From Micromonospora sp. RP3T (GTDB taxonomy: Bacteria > Actinomycetota > Actinomycetes > Mycobacteriales > Micromonosporaceae), in assembly GCF_003027925.1 (NCBI RefSeq), contig NZ_PYPS01000031.1, positions 1-64,000 on the forward strand: a stretch of 64,000 nucleotides of DNA, given 5' to 3'. Numbering within the stretch: position 1 is the first letter of the stretch; the number at the start of each line of letters is the position of its first letter. Of this stretch, positions 8,475-17,664 are shown one piece after another. A program made the position numbers and the translations under genes. The notes under the pieces were generated by a model. The model was not told the DNA's origin. It saw only the letters and a program-made list of their open reading frames with translations, and did no database searches.

Positions 8475-8984
8475 GTGAGCACCCGGCCGGTCTGCGTGCT
8501 GGTCGGGGCGCCCGGTTCCGGCAAGACCACGGTGGGCACGGCGCTGGCCGCCGCGCTCGGCGTCGACTTCCGGGACACCGACACGGACATCGAGCGCCTG
8601 GCCGGCAAGCCGATCCCGGAGATCTTCGTCGACGACGGCGAGGACCATTTCCGTACGCTGGAGCGGGCCGCCGTGGCGGCGGCGCTGGCCTCGCACGCCG
8701 GTGTGCTCGCGCTCGGCGGCGGCGCGGTCCTGGCGGAGGAGAACCGGGCCGCGCTGATCGGCCACACGGTGGTGCACCTGTCGGTGGAGCTGCCGGACGC
8801 GATCCGGCGGGTCGGGCTGGGCGCCGGCCGGCCGCTGCTGGCGTTGAACCCCCGGGCCACGCTCAAGCACCTGCTGGACCAGCGCCGCCCGCTGTACGCC
8901 GAGGTGGCGACCGCGACCGTGGTGACCGACGGCCGCGCGCCGGAGGACCTGGCCGCCGAGATCGCCGCCCTGGTCAAGCCCTGA
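8475..8984 (+). CDS. aroK: Shikimate kinase
   Basis: A 169-aa P-loop kinase that phosphorylates shikimate at the 3-OH. It has Walker A GAPGSGKTT (about residues 11-19), the shikimate-binding DFRDTDTDIE, EDHFRTLE (substrate Arg), and LALGGGAVL. GTG 8475 follows GGAAGG from the repeat element at a suitable distance. Its 3' end overlaps the convergent CtaG-like gene by 11 nt, so transcription of the two strands collides here without any spacer. Confidence 0.95.
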   Translation: MSTRPVCVLVGAPGSGKTTVGTALAAALGVDFRDTDTDIERLAGKPIPEIFVDDGEDHFRTLERAAVAAALASHAGVLALGGGAVLAEENRAALIGHTVVHLSVELPDAIRRVGLGAGRPLLALNPRATLKHLLDQRRPLYAEVATATVVTDGRAPEDLAAEIAALVKP

Positions 8985-9759
8985 CCGCCGTGGCGGCGGG
9001 CCGGGTTGCCGGGCGGCCGGCCGGGCGCTCCGGCCGCCAGGTGGCCAGCAAGGCGAGCGCGAGGGCGATCTCGGCCAGGTCACCGAGGTAGTACATGAGC
9101 GTGGCGCCGGCCCGCAGCTCGGCGCCGGTGGCCGGCACGTCGACGAGCACGCCGGCGTAGAGCAGTTGAGCGATCGTGGCGTGCGCGGCGACGCCGGCGC
9201 CGAGCACCACGAGGCGTACCGGCACCCGGGGGCGGTGCGGGCCGGGGTCCGGGCCGGCGACCGACCAGGCGAACAGGGCGCCGCTGAGCAGGAAGTGCGC
9301 CTGCACCAGCGGGTGCAGCAGCGGGTACTCCAGCGTCGCCCGGTACAGCGGGGTGAGGTAGAGCAGCCACAGGCCGCCGGCGGTGAGCAGCAGGCCGGTC
9401 ACCGGGTGACCGAGCACCCGCGCGGCCGGGTGCCGCAGCAGGTGGACCAGCCGGCGGGCGACGCGCCGGTCCAGGGTGCGCAGCAGCAGGGTGACCGGCG
9501 CACCGAGCACCAGCGCCAGCGGCGCCAGCATGCCGATCAGCAGGTGCTGCCACATGTGCCCGACGAAGTCGTCGCCGGGCGCGAGCAGCCCCGCCGCCAC
9601 GAGCAGCGTGCCCAGCCCGAAGCTGACGGTCCGCCGGTGCGCCCAGCCGGGGCCGCCCGGGTCGCGCAGCCGCAGCGCCGCGGCCAGGTAGGCCCAGAAC
9701 AGGACGGCCGGGAGCAGCGCGGTCGCCGGGAAGCCGCCGGCGTGCCCGGCGTGGCTCAC
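8974..9759 (-). CDS. CtaG-like (cytochrome c oxidase assembly, caa3-type) membrane protein
   Basis: A 261-aa polytopic protein with about seven hydrophobic helices; the motifs PGDDFVGHMWQHLLIGMLAPLAL (read in pieces) and HPLVQAHFLLSGALFAW are typical of the CtaG_caa3/DUF1404-type family implicated in copper delivery to cytochrome oxidase. His residues near helix ends (SHAGHAGG, GHMWQHLL) would suit metal binding. GTG 9759 overlaps the TGA of the upstream DUF2243 gene, so the two are coupled. No oxidase gene is nearby, so the copper role is inferred from the family only. Confidence 0.8.
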   Translation of the reverse strand: MSHAGHAGGFPATALLPAVLFWAYLAAALRLRDPGGPGWAHRRTVSFGLGTLLVAAGLLAPGDDFVGHMWQHLLIGMLAPLALVLGAPVTLLLRTLDRRVARRLVHLLRHPAARVLGHPVTGLLLTAGGLWLLYLTPLYRATLEYPLLHPLVQAHFLLSGALFAWSVAGPDPGPHRPRVPVRLVVLGAGVAAHATIAQLLYAGVLVDVPATGAELRAGATLMYYLGDLAEIALALALLATWRPERPAGRPATRPAATAVRA

Positions 9760-10256
9760 CGCGTCCGCGCCGCGCACAGGTCGATCGCGTCGGCCCGCCG
9801 CTGGATCGCCCAGCCGACCGCGACCAGGAGGACGCCGAGCGCCAGGAAACCGAGATCCCACCAGGTCTGGTACGGGCCGCCACGAACGTGGTGGATGCCG
9901 AGCAGGTGGTGGTCGACGACGCCCTCCACCAGGTTGAACAGGCCCCAGCCGACGAGCACCCAGCCCCAGAGCATTCCGGAGCGCCAGAGCCGGCCCCGGG
10001 ACCGGGTCACCCGGGCGTAGAGCAGGGCCAGCCCGGTCAGCACCGCCACCCAGGTGACGACGTGGAACAGGCCGTCCCACAGCGTGTTCATCTGCAGGCC
10101 GGGCACGGTGTCGACCGGGTAGTCCCGGATCCCGACCCGGTCGGTGGCGGTGCTGCTGAGCATGTGGTGCCACTGGAGGACCTGGTGCAACGCGATGCCG
10201 TCGACGAAGCCACCGAGGCCGACACCGAGGATCGTGGCGGGAAGACGGATGCTCAT
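9756..10256 (-). CDS. DUF2243 family membrane protein
   Basis: A 166-aa protein with about four transmembrane helices. GFVDGIALHQVLQWHHMLS and FNLVEGVVDHHLLGIHHVR, with repeated His, are the hallmarks of DUF2243. In actinomycetes this family is often paired with a CtaG-like gene, exactly as here (stop and start overlap as GTGA in the minus strand). The His-rich motifs suggest a metal or haem role in the membrane, but no function is established. The start ATG 10256 is divergent from aroB, 92 nt away. Confidence 0.82.
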   Translation of the reverse strand: MSIRLPATILGVGLGGFVDGIALHQVLQWHHMLSSTATDRVGIRDYPVDTVPGLQMNTLWDGLFHVVTWVAVLTGLALLYARVTRSRGRLWRSGMLWGWVLVGWGLFNLVEGVVDHHLLGIHHVRGGPYQTWWDLGFLALGVLLVAVGWAIQRRADAIDLCAARTR

Positions 10257-10335
10257 TCCGCCGCCCTACCCGGGGCGGGGCCGGACAAACGCCCCACGGA
10301 GTGGACAGTCGCCGCGCCGGGGGCGGGCGCTGGAC

Positions 10336-10341
10336 TAGGCT
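10336..10341 (+). promoter_or_regulatory. Candidate -10 for leaderless aroB
   Basis: TAGGCT (fits TANNNT) ends 7 nt before ATG 10349, which would put transcription start at or next to the start codon. There is no Shine-Dalgarno in front of that ATG, which supports a leaderless mRNA. No clear -35 was seen. Confidence 0.45.
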
Positions 10342-10348
10342 GCCGGCG

Positions 10349-11425
10349 ATGGACGAGGTGACCCGGATCCCGGTCGGCGGCGAACGGCCGTACGACGTGC
10401 TGGTGGGACGCGACCTGCTCGACCCGCCGCCCGAGCTGCTGCCCGGCGCGGAGCGGGTGGCCTACCTGTACGCTCCGCCGCTCAAGGCGCTGGCCGAGCG
10501 GCTCGCCGAGCGGGCCCGCGCCGACGGCGTCACGCCGCTGTTGGTGGAGGTGCCGGACGCCGAGGCGGGCAAGCACGTCGACGTGGCCGCCGCCTGCTGG
10601 GACCGGCTCGGCGTGGCCGGTTTCACCCGGACCGACGCGGTGGTCGGGGTGGGCGGCGGCGCGGTGACCGACCTGGCCGGCTTCGTCGCGGCCAGTTGGC
10701 TGCGCGGGGTGCGCTGGGTGCCGGTGGCGACCTCGCTGCTCGGCATGGTCGACGCGGCGGTCGGCGGCAAGACCGGGATCAACACGGCCGCCGGCAAGAA
10801 CCTGGTCGGCGCGTTCCATCCGCCGGCCGGCGTGCTCTGCGACCTGGCGACGCTGGACGCGCTGCCCCCGGCCGACCTGGCCGCCGGGATGGCCGAGGTG
10901 GTCAAGTGCGGCTTCATCGCCGACCCGGTGATCCTCGACCTGGTCGAGCGGGACCCGACGGCCGCGCTGGACCCGACCGGCCCGGTGGTCCGGGAGCTGG
11001 TCGAGCGGGCGGTACGGGTCAAGGCCGACGTGGTCGGCGGTGACCTGCGCGAGTCCGGGGTGCGCGAGGTGCTCAACTACGGGCACACGCTCGCTCACGC
11101 GATCGAGAAGGTGGAGGGGTACCGCTGGCGGCACGGTCACGCGGTAGCCGTCGGGCTGGTCTACGCCGCCACCCTCGCGCGGCTCGCCGGCCGGCTCGAC
11201 GATTCCACCGCGCGCCGGCACCGGGACGTGCTGACCGCGCTCGACCTGCCCACCGGCTACCGGGCGGACGCCTGGCCGGAGCTGCTCGCCGCGATGCGGG
11301 TGGACAAGAAGGCCCGGGGGAGCCGGCTGCGGTTCGTGGTGCTGGACGGCCTGGCCCGCCCGGCCATCCTGGAGGCCCCGCCGGACGAGCTGCTGGCCGC
11401 GGCCTACCGGGAGATCAGCTCGTGA
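10349..11425 (+). CDS. aroB: 3-dehydroquinate synthase
   Basis: A 358-aa NAD- and metal-dependent enzyme that cyclises DAHP to 3-dehydroquinate. Family blocks are VGGGAVTDLAGFVAASWLRG, GKTGINTAAGKNLVGAFH, GMAEVVKCGFI, LNYGHTLAHAIEK and RHGHAVAVG, giving the metal-binding Glu and His residues. ATG 10349 is preferred because homologues start shortly before the IPVGGERPYDVLVG strand and it is positioned for leaderless expression. It overlaps aroQ by 4 nt (GTGA), so the two are coupled. Confidence 0.96.
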   Translation: MDEVTRIPVGGERPYDVLVGRDLLDPPPELLPGAERVAYLYAPPLKALAERLAERARADGVTPLLVEVPDAEAGKHVDVAAACWDRLGVAGFTRTDAVVGVGGGAVTDLAGFVAASWLRGVRWVPVATSLLGMVDAAVGGKTGINTAAGKNLVGAFHPPAGVLCDLATLDALPPADLAAGMAEVVKCGFIADPVILDLVERDPTAALDPTGPVVRELVERAVRVKADVVGGDLRESGVREVLNYGHTLAHAIEKVEGYRWRHGHAVAVGLVYAATLARLAGRLDDSTARRHRDVLTALDLPTGYRADAWPELLAAMRVDKKARGSRLRFVVLDGLARPAILEAPPDELLAAAYREISS

Positions 11426-11868
11426 GGGCGTACGTGCTCAACGGGCCGAACCTGGGCCGCCTCGGCACCCGCCAGGTCGACGTGTACGGCGTGACCAGTT
11501 ACGCCGACCTGGTCGCCCTGTGCGAGCGGACCGGGCGGGAGCTGGGCCTGGACGTGGTGGTCCGGCAGACCGACGCCGAGCATGAGCTGCTGGGCTGGCT
11601 GCACCAGGCGGCGGACGAGGAGGCCGCGGTGGTGTTGAACCCGGCCGCCTGGTCGCACTACTCGATAGCGGTCCGGGACGCCTGCGCCATGCTGCGTGGC
11701 CCGCTGGTCGAGGTGCACATCTCCAACATCCACGCCCGGGAGGAGTTCCGGCACCGTTCGGTGGTCTCGGCGGTGGCCACCGGCGTGATCTGCGGCCTGG
11801 GCGTGGATGGCTACCGCCTGGCCCTGCACCACCTCGCGCAGCGCGCGAGTCCGATTCGACACAGCTAG
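11422..11868 (+). CDS. aroQ: 3-dehydroquinate dehydratase, type II
   Basis: A 148-aa enzyme that dehydrates 3-dehydroquinate to 3-dehydroshikimate. The type II fold is clear: LNGPNLGRLGTRQVDVYG at the N-terminus (catalytic Arg/Tyr loop), LNPAAWSHYSIAVRDA, and VEVHISNIHAREEFRHRS (catalytic His). It completes five of the seven shikimate steps encoded between 6.2 and 11.9 kb; DAHP synthase and EPSP synthase are not in the window. Confidence 0.95.
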   Translation: MRAYVLNGPNLGRLGTRQVDVYGVTSYADLVALCERTGRELGLDVVVRQTDAEHELLGWLHQAADEEAAVVLNPAAWSHYSIAVRDACAMLRGPLVEVHISNIHAREEFRHRSVVSAVATGVICGLGVDGYRLALHHLAQRASPIRHS

Positions 11869-11874
11869 TAGACT
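11869..11874 (+). promoter_or_regulatory. Candidate -10 for efp-nusB
   Basis: TAGACT directly follows the aroQ stop, about 39 nt before the efp start. It matches TANNNT, but no convincing -35 was found. Confidence 0.35.
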
Positions 11875-11912
11875 TGCTGGGTCCGTCCGCCAATTGATGA
11901 TCAAGGCAGGAA

Positions 11913-12470
11913 ATGGCCTCCACCAACGACCTGAAGAACGGCCTGGTACTCAACCTGGACGGCGAGCTGTGGGCCGTCGTCGAGTTCCAGCACGTCAAGC
12001 CCGGTAAGGGTGGTGCGTTCGTGCGTACCACGCTGAAGAACGTGCTGTCCGGCAAGGTGGTCGACAAGACCTTCAACGCGGGCACCAAGGTCGAGACCGC
12101 CACCGTCGACAAGCGCACCATGCAGTACCTGTACGCCGACGGCGAGGACTACGTCTTCATGGATCTGGAGACGTTCGACCAGATCACCGTGATGGGCGGC
12201 ACCGTCGGCGAGGCCGCCAACTACCTCCTCCCGGAGGCCGAGGCGACCGTCGCCACCCACGAGGGCGTCCCGCTCTACATCGAGCTGCCGACCTCGGTCG
12301 TGCTCGAGGTCACCTACACCGAGCCGGGCCTGCAGGGCGACCGGTCGACCGGCGGCAACAAGCCGGCCACGGTCGAGACCGGCGCCACCGTCCAGGTGCC
12401 GCTGTTCATCACCACCGGTGAGAAGATCAAGGTCGACACCCGCGACGGCCGTTACCTCGGCCGAGCCTGA
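11913..12470 (+). CDS. efp: Translation elongation factor P
   Basis: A 185-aa factor that binds between the P and E sites and relieves stalling at polyproline. Three OB-like domains are evident; the tip loop KPGKGGAFVRTTLKN carries the Lys that is modified in some bacteria, and the C-terminus shows the IKVDTRDGRYLGRA signature. ATG 11913 has a purine-rich AGGCAGGA just upstream. Its TGA overlaps the nusB ATG (TGATG). Confidence 0.97.
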   Translation: MASTNDLKNGLVLNLDGELWAVVEFQHVKPGKGGAFVRTTLKNVLSGKVVDKTFNAGTKVETATVDKRTMQYLYADGEDYVFMDLETFDQITVMGGTVGEAANYLLPEAEATVATHEGVPLYIELPTSVVLEVTYTEPGLQGDRSTGGNKPATVETGATVQVPLFITTGEKIKVDTRDGRYLGRA

Positions 12471-12904
12471 TGGCCGAGGGTCCGAAGCAGCAGATGCCGG
12501 CGCGCCGCAAGGCGCGCAAGCGGGCGCTGGACGTGCTCTTCGAGGCCGACCTGCGGGACCGGCCGCCGGTCGAGGTGCTCGCCGGCTACCTGGAGCGGAT
12601 CGAGCAGCCCCGCCCCGACCACCTCGGCTACGCGGTCGGGCTGGTCGAGGGCGTCGCGGCGCACCTCGACCGGATCGACGAGATCATCGCCAGCTACGCC
12701 GAGGGGTGGACGCTGGACCGGATGCCGGTGGTCGACCGCAACCTCGCCCGGATCGCCGTGTACGAGTTGCTCTACGTCGACGAGATCGACGACGCGGTGG
12801 CGATCAGCGAGGCCGTCGAGCTGGCCCGGCAGATGTCGACCGACGACTCGCCCCGCTTCCTCAACGGCATTCTCGGCCGGATCGCCGAGTACGCCAGCCG
12901 CTGA
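12470..12904 (+). CDS. nusB: Transcription antitermination factor NusB
   Basis: A 144-aa all-helical protein that binds boxA RNA with NusE/S10 and supports rRNA antitermination. It opens with RRKARKRALDVLFEADL and contains LDRMPVVDRNLARIAVYELLY and FLNGILGRIAEYA, all typical. It is translationally coupled to efp. A strong hairpin follows the stop. Confidence 0.95.
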   Translation: MAEGPKQQMPARRKARKRALDVLFEADLRDRPPVEVLAGYLERIEQPRPDHLGYAVGLVEGVAAHLDRIDEIIASYAEGWTLDRMPVVDRNLARIAVYELLYVDEIDDAVAISEAVELARQMSTDDSPRFLNGILGRIAEYASR

Positions 12905-12923
12905 GGCTCCGCACCTGGTGACG

Positions 12924-12959
12924 ACGAGGGGCCCGTGCCGTCCGGCACGGGCCCCTCGT
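12924..12959. terminator. Bidirectional terminator between nusB and bldD
   Basis: A 16-bp perfect stem (12924-12939 with 12944-12959) around a GTCC loop lies between two convergent genes. It should serve both strands. Confidence 0.8.
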
Positions 12960-12969
12960 GGTGCGTGGC

Positions 12970-13458
12970 TCAGGAGGCGAAGAACGCCCGCGGGTCGGCG
13001 ACCAGCACACCGTGCTCGGTGAGCCGCTCGATCAGGCCCGACGGTGAGGCGTCGTAGACGATCGCGAGGGCCCGCAGGTCGTCGGCGCGGATGGAGAGCA
13101 CCCGGCCGTTGTAGTCGCCGCGCTGCTGCTGGATGGCGCGGGCGTACCGGGCGACGTAGGCCAGATCCTCGGAGGCCTCGTCGTAGAGCCGCTCCAGGTC
13201 CAGCACGATCTTGCTGGTGGGCTCGTGACGCACCCCGCTGCCGTCGGGCAGCAGCTCCGAGACGGGAACGCGGTAGAAGTCGGCCAGCTCCGCCAGGCGG
13301 GACACGGTGACGGCGCGGTCGCCGCGCTCGTACGAGCCGACCACCACGGCCTTCCACCGCCCGTTCGACTTCTCCTCCACCCCCTGCAGGGACAGGCCCT
13401 GCTGCTGGCGGATGGAGCGCAGGCGGGCGCCCAGCGACTTGGCGTATTCAGAGGGCAT
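12970..13458 (-). CDS. bldD: Developmental master regulator BldD
   Basis: A 162-aa DNA-binding protein that in Streptomyces represses sporulation genes during vegetative growth when dimerised by tetrameric c-di-GMP. The N-terminal XRE-type HTH (GARLRSIRQQQGLSLQGVEE, then VVVGSYERGDRAVTVSRLAEL) is nearly canonical. The C-terminal domain keeps the c-di-GMP signature RGD (113-115), eight residues, RADD (124-127), so ligand binding is expected. The linker (about 72-85) is short. A REC-GGDEF regulator is encoded at 41.0 kb in this window. Confidence 0.96.
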   Translation of the reverse strand: MPSEYAKSLGARLRSIRQQQGLSLQGVEEKSNGRWKAVVVGSYERGDRAVTVSRLAELADFYRVPVSELLPDGSGVRHEPTSKIVLDLERLYDEASEDLAYVARYARAIQQQRGDYNGRVLSIRADDLRALAIVYDASPSGLIERLTEHGVLVADPRAFFAS

Positions 13459-13744
13459 TCGGACACTCCCAGTGCTGCTCGGGGTTCTCCCAGCTATCGC
13501 TACGGAGCGTGACGGTACGGGGATTGCGACAACTGGTCAAGTGGTGGTGTCGGGGAGGTTCGACGGGCCGGTGTGGCTTGTCCGCATTTCGCCGGGCTGA
13601 CCGGCAGGTCAGGACCGGCGGCAGCGGGGCCGGTGACCGCTGGTAACGTGGCGTGGAGCCCCGGTCCGGGCCCCGCGTGGGTCCGCCGGAGTCGATAGAC
13701 GTCCTTTAACGACCCGTCCCGTGAGGCGGGGAAGGAGGTCCGCC
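13459..13744. other. Divergent bldD-pyrR intergenic region
   Basis: A 286-nt region between divergent starts. The pyrR side carries a PyrR RNA element (13702-13739). On the bldD side a GGGAGTG lies about 6 nt upstream of the ATG on the minus strand. I see no clear -35/-10 pair and did not identify a BldD operator with confidence. Confidence 0.5.
13702..13739 (+). promoter_or_regulatory. PyrR-binding RNA element overlapping the pyrR ribosome binding site
   Basis: TTTAACGACC, then GTCCCGTGAGGCGGGGAAGG, matches the known PyrR-binding loop pattern (TTTAA, a stem, then UCCxGxGAGG in the loop). The stem leads directly into AAGGAGGT, the Shine-Dalgarno of pyrR at GTG 13745. In mycobacteria PyrR acts by blocking translation at such a site, so translational rather than terminator-based control is inferred. 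Confidence 0.8.
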
Positions 13745-14329
13745 GTGGCCTACCCACCGGCTGCCCATTCGTCGCCGCCGCGACAACCCTCGGTGAAGGT
13801 GATCCTCGCCGCCGCCGACGTCTCGCGGGTGGTCGACCGCATCGCCCACCAGATCCTGGAGAAGACCCAGGGCGCCGCCGACACCGTGCTGCTCGGCATC
13901 CCCACCCGGGGTGTGCCCCTGGCCCGCCGCCTCGCGGCCCGGATCAGCACGTTCGAGGACGTGACCGTTCCGGTGGGCGTGCTCGACATCACGCTCTACC
14001 GCGACGACCTGCGTCGGCACGCCACCCGCGCGGTCGGCCCGACCGACCTGCCGTCGGGCGGGATCGACGGCCGGCGGGTCGTGCTCGTCGACGACGTGCT
14101 CTTCTCCGGCCGTACCGTGCGGGCCGCGCTGGACGCGCTCAGCGACGTCGGCCGCCCGGCCTCCGTGCAACTCGCCGTCCTGGTCGACCGCGGCCACCGC
14201 CAACTGCCGATCCGCGCCGACTACGTGGGCAAGAACATCCCCACCGCGTTGGCCGAGAACGTCAAGGTCACCCTCGCCGAGACCGACGGCGCCGACGAGG
14301 TCAAGTTGTACGGGGGGTCTCCCGCATGA
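13745..14329 (+). CDS. pyrR: Bifunctional pyr operon regulator / uracil phosphoribosyltransferase
   Basis: A 194-aa PRTase-fold protein. The PRPP loop is VVLVDDVLFSGRTVRAALDAL, and LLGIPTRGVPLARRLAARI plus LDITLYRDDLRR are PyrR-specific blocks. It senses UMP and binds pyr leader mRNA; some members also have uracil phosphoribosyltransferase activity. GTG 13745 follows AAGGAGGT at 5 nt. It is the first gene of the pyrimidine operon, its own leader carries the PyrR site, and it overlaps pyrB by 4 nt. Confidence 0.95.
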   Translation: MAYPPAAHSSPPRQPSVKVILAAADVSRVVDRIAHQILEKTQGAADTVLLGIPTRGVPLARRLAARISTFEDVTVPVGVLDITLYRDDLRRHATRAVGPTDLPSGGIDGRRVVLVDDVLFSGRTVRAALDALSDVGRPASVQLAVLVDRGHRQLPIRADYVGKNIPTALAENVKVTLAETDGADEVKLYGGSPA

Positions 14330-15252
14330 TCCGGCACCTGCTCTCCGGCGCCGACCTGGACGCCGACACCGCCACCCTGGTCCTGGACACCGCCGCCGAG
14401 ATGGCGACAGTGGCCGGCCGGGAGGTCAAGAAGTTGCCCGCGCTGCGCGGGCGCACCGTGGTCAACCTGTTCTACGAGGACTCCACCCGGACCCGGATCT
14501 CGTTCGAGGCCGCCGCCAAGCGGCTCAGCGCCGACGTGATCAACTTTTCCGCCAAGGGGTCCAGCGTGGCCAAGGGCGAGAGCCTGAAGGACACCGCGCT
14601 CACCCTCCAGGCGATGGGCGCCGACGCGGTGGTGGTCCGGCACCCCGCCTCCGGCGCGCCGCACCGGCTGGCCGACTGGGTGGACGGGTCGGTGGTCAAC
14701 GCCGGCGACGGCACCCACGAGCACCCCACCCAGGCGCTGCTGGACGCGTACACGATGCGGTCGCGGCTGGGCCGGCTCGCCGGCCTGCACGTGGCGATCG
14801 TCGGCGACGTGCTGCACTCCCGGGTGGCCCGCTCCAACGTGCTGCTGCTCACCACGCTCGGCGCCAAGGTCACGCTGGTCGGCCCGCCGACGCTCATCCC
14901 GGTCGACATCGCGACCGCGCTCGCTCCCGGCATCGACGTCTCCTACGACCTCGACACCGTTGCACCCGGTGTGGACGTGGTGATGATGCTGCGGGTGCAG
15001 CGGGAGCGGATGAGCGACTCCTACTTCCCGTCGGCCCGCGAGTACGCCCGCCGCTACGGGCTGGACGGGCCGCGCATGCGCCGGCTGCCCGAGCACGCGA
15101 TCGTCATGCACCCCGGCCCGATGAACCGGGGCATGGAGATCACGCCCGAGGTCGCCGACTCGCCCCGCTCCACCATCGTCGAACAGGTCGCCAACGGGGT
15201 CTCCGTGCGGATGGCCGTCCTTTACCTGCTGCTCGGAGGGAACAACCGGTGA
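14326..15252 (+). CDS. pyrB: Aspartate carbamoyltransferase catalytic subunit
   Basis: A 308-aa enzyme forming N-carbamoylaspartate from carbamoyl phosphate and aspartate. The carbamoyl-phosphate site FYEDSTRTRISFEAAAKRL and the HPTQALLDAYT block are intact, and VMHPGPMNRGME is near the C-terminus. No pyrI regulatory subunit is nearby, as expected in actinobacteria. It overlaps both neighbours by 4 nt. Confidence 0.97.
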   Translation: MIRHLLSGADLDADTATLVLDTAAEMATVAGREVKKLPALRGRTVVNLFYEDSTRTRISFEAAAKRLSADVINFSAKGSSVAKGESLKDTALTLQAMGADAVVVRHPASGAPHRLADWVDGSVVNAGDGTHEHPTQALLDAYTMRSRLGRLAGLHVAIVGDVLHSRVARSNVLLLTTLGAKVTLVGPPTLIPVDIATALAPGIDVSYDLDTVAPGVDVVMMLRVQRERMSDSYFPSAREYARRYGLDGPRMRRLPEHAIVMHPGPMNRGMEITPEVADSPRSTIVEQVANGVSVRMAVLYLLLGGNNR

Positions 15253-16526
15253 CCGCGTACCTCATCACAGGCGTCAGCGTCGTCGGCGGCGAGCCGACCG
15301 ACCTGCTCATCCGCGACGGCGTGGTGGCCGGGACGGGCCACGGGCTCGCCGCGGACGACGCCACAGTCATCGACGCGACCGGCCTGGTCGCGCTGCCTGG
15401 CCTGGTCGACCTGCACACCCACCTGCGCGAACCCGGCCGGGAGGACGCCGAGACGGTCGAGTCCGGCTCCCGGGCGGCGGCGCTCGGCGGCTACACGGCG
15501 GTCTGCGCGATGGCGAACACCTCGCCGGTCGCGGACACCGCCGGCGTGGTCGAGCAGGTCTGGCGGCTGGGCCGGGAGGCCGGCCTGGTCGACGTGCAGC
15601 CGATCGGCGCGGTCACCGTCGGGCTGGCCGGCGAGCGCCTGGCCGAGCTGGGCGCGATGGCCGACTCCGCGGCCCGGGTGCGGATCTTCTCCGACGACGG
15701 GCACTGCGTCGCCGACCCGCGGCTGATGCGCCGCGCGCTGGAGTACGTCAAGGCGTTCGACGGGGTGATCGCCCAGCACGCCGAGGAGCCCCGGCTCACC
15801 GAGGGCGCGCAGATGCACGAGGGCGAGGTCTCCACCCGCCTCGGCCTGACCGGGTGGCCGGCCGTGGCCGAGGAGGCGATCATCGCCCGGGACGTGCTGC
15901 TCGCCGAGCACGTGGGCAGCCGGCTGCACGTCTGCCACGTCTCCACCGCCGGCAGCGTCGAGGTGCTGCGGCAGGCCAAGGCGCGCGGCGTGCGGGTGAC
16001 CGCCGAGGTGACGCCGCACCACCTGCTGCTGACCGACGAGCGCGCGGAGAGTTACGACCCGGTCTTCAAGGTCAACCCGCCGCTGCGCACCGCCGCCGAC
16101 GTCGCCGCGCTGCGCGCCGCGCTGGCCGAGGGCGTGATCGACATCATCGCCACCGACCACGCGCCGCACGCCGTGGAGGACAAGGAGTGCGAGTGGGCGT
16201 ACGCCCGGCCGGGCATGCTCGGCCTGGAGACCGCGCTCTCCATCGCGCTCGACGTGCTCGGCCCGCGGTGGGACCTGATCGCCGAGCGCATGTCGCGGGT
16301 CCCGGCCCGGATCGCCGGGCTGGCCGGACACGGCCTCGACCCGGCCCCCGGCGTGCCGGCCAACCTGACAGTGGTCGACCCGGCGGCCCGGCGCGTGATC
16401 GAGCCGGCCGAGCTGGCCAGTCGCAGTCGCAACACCCCGTACGCCCGCATGACGCTGCCGGGTCGCATCGTGGCGACCTTCCTGCGTGGCGAGCCGACGG
16501 TCCTGGACGGAAAGGCTGTCAAGTAG
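15249..16526 (+). CDS. pyrC: Dihydroorotase
   Basis: A 425-aa class I dihydroorotase of the amidohydrolase superfamily, closing the ring of carbamoylaspartate. Metal ligands are seen in VDLHTHLREPG, in CHVSTAGS, and in IATDHAPHA. C-terminal NLTVVDPAARRVIEP and NTPYARMTLPGRI are family-typical. The GTG start overlaps the pyrB stop; its TAG is followed directly by the carA ATG. Confidence 0.96.
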   Translation: MTAYLITGVSVVGGEPTDLLIRDGVVAGTGHGLAADDATVIDATGLVALPGLVDLHTHLREPGREDAETVESGSRAAALGGYTAVCAMANTSPVADTAGVVEQVWRLGREAGLVDVQPIGAVTVGLAGERLAELGAMADSAARVRIFSDDGHCVADPRLMRRALEYVKAFDGVIAQHAEEPRLTEGAQMHEGEVSTRLGLTGWPAVAEEAIIARDVLLAEHVGSRLHVCHVSTAGSVEVLRQAKARGVRVTAEVTPHHLLLTDERAESYDPVFKVNPPLRTAADVAALRAALAEGVIDIIATDHAPHAVEDKECEWAYARPGMLGLETALSIALDVLGPRWDLIAERMSRVPARIAGLAGHGLDPAPGVPANLTVVDPAARRVIEPAELASRSRNTPYARMTLPGRIVATFLRGEPTVLDGKAVK

Positions 16527-17664
16527 ATGGTGAAGCGTAGATCGGCGATCCTCGTCCTGGAGGACGGGCGCACGTTCCACGGCGAGGCGTACGGCAGCGT
16601 CGGGGAGACGTTCGGCGAGGCGGTCTTCAACACCGGCATGACCGGCTACCAGGAGACGCTCACCGACCCCTCCTACCACCGTCAGGTGGTGGTGCAGACC
16701 GCGCCGCACATCGGCAACACCGGCGTCAACGCCGACGACGACGAGTCCGGCCGGATCTGGGTGGCCGGGTACGTGGTGCGCGACCCGGCCCGGATCAGCT
16801 CGAACTGGCGGGCCGGCGGCGGGCTGGAGGACCGGCTCGCCGCCGAGGGCGTGGTCGGCATCAGCGGGATCGACACCCGGGCGCTCACCCGGCACCTGCG
16901 CGAACGCGGCGCGATGCGGGTCGGTGTCTCCAGTGTCGACGACGACCCGGCCGCCCTGCTCGACCGGGTCCGCCACGCGCCGTCGATGGTCGGCGCGGAC
17001 CTGTCCGCCGAGGTGACCACCGCCAAGCCGTACGTGGTGGAGGCCGTCGGCGAGCACCGGTTCACGGTGGCCGCGCTGGATCTGGGCATCAAGCGCAACG
17101 TGCCGCGCCGGCTCGCCGCCCGCGGTGTCACCACCCACGTGCTGCCGGCCGGCTCGACGATCTCCGACCTGCTCGCCACCGGCGCGGACGCGGTGTTCCT
17201 CTCACCCGGCCCTGGTGACCCGGCGACCGCCGACGGGCCGGTGGCGCTGGCCCGCGAGGTGCTCACCCGCCGGATCCCGCTGTTCGGCATCTGCTTCGGC
17301 AGCCAGATCCTCGGCCGGGCACTCGGCTTCGGCACCTACAAGCTGGGGTACGGCCACCGCGGCATCAACCAGCCGGTGCTCGACCGGGCCACCGGCAAGG
17401 TCGAGGTGACCAGCCACAACCACGGCTTCGCGGTCCAGGTGCCCGGGGTCTCCTCCGGCGCGGTCGTCCCCGACCAGGTGGTCGACACCGCGTTCGGTGG
17501 CGTCCGGGTCTCCCATGTCTGCCTCAATGACAACGTGGTCGAGGGGCTGCGGGCCGAGGACGTGCCCGCCTTCACCGTCCAGTACCACCCGGAGGCGGCG
17601 GCCGGCCCGCACGACGCGGACTACCTGTTCGACCGCTTCGCGGAGCTCATCGAAGGCGGAAAGA

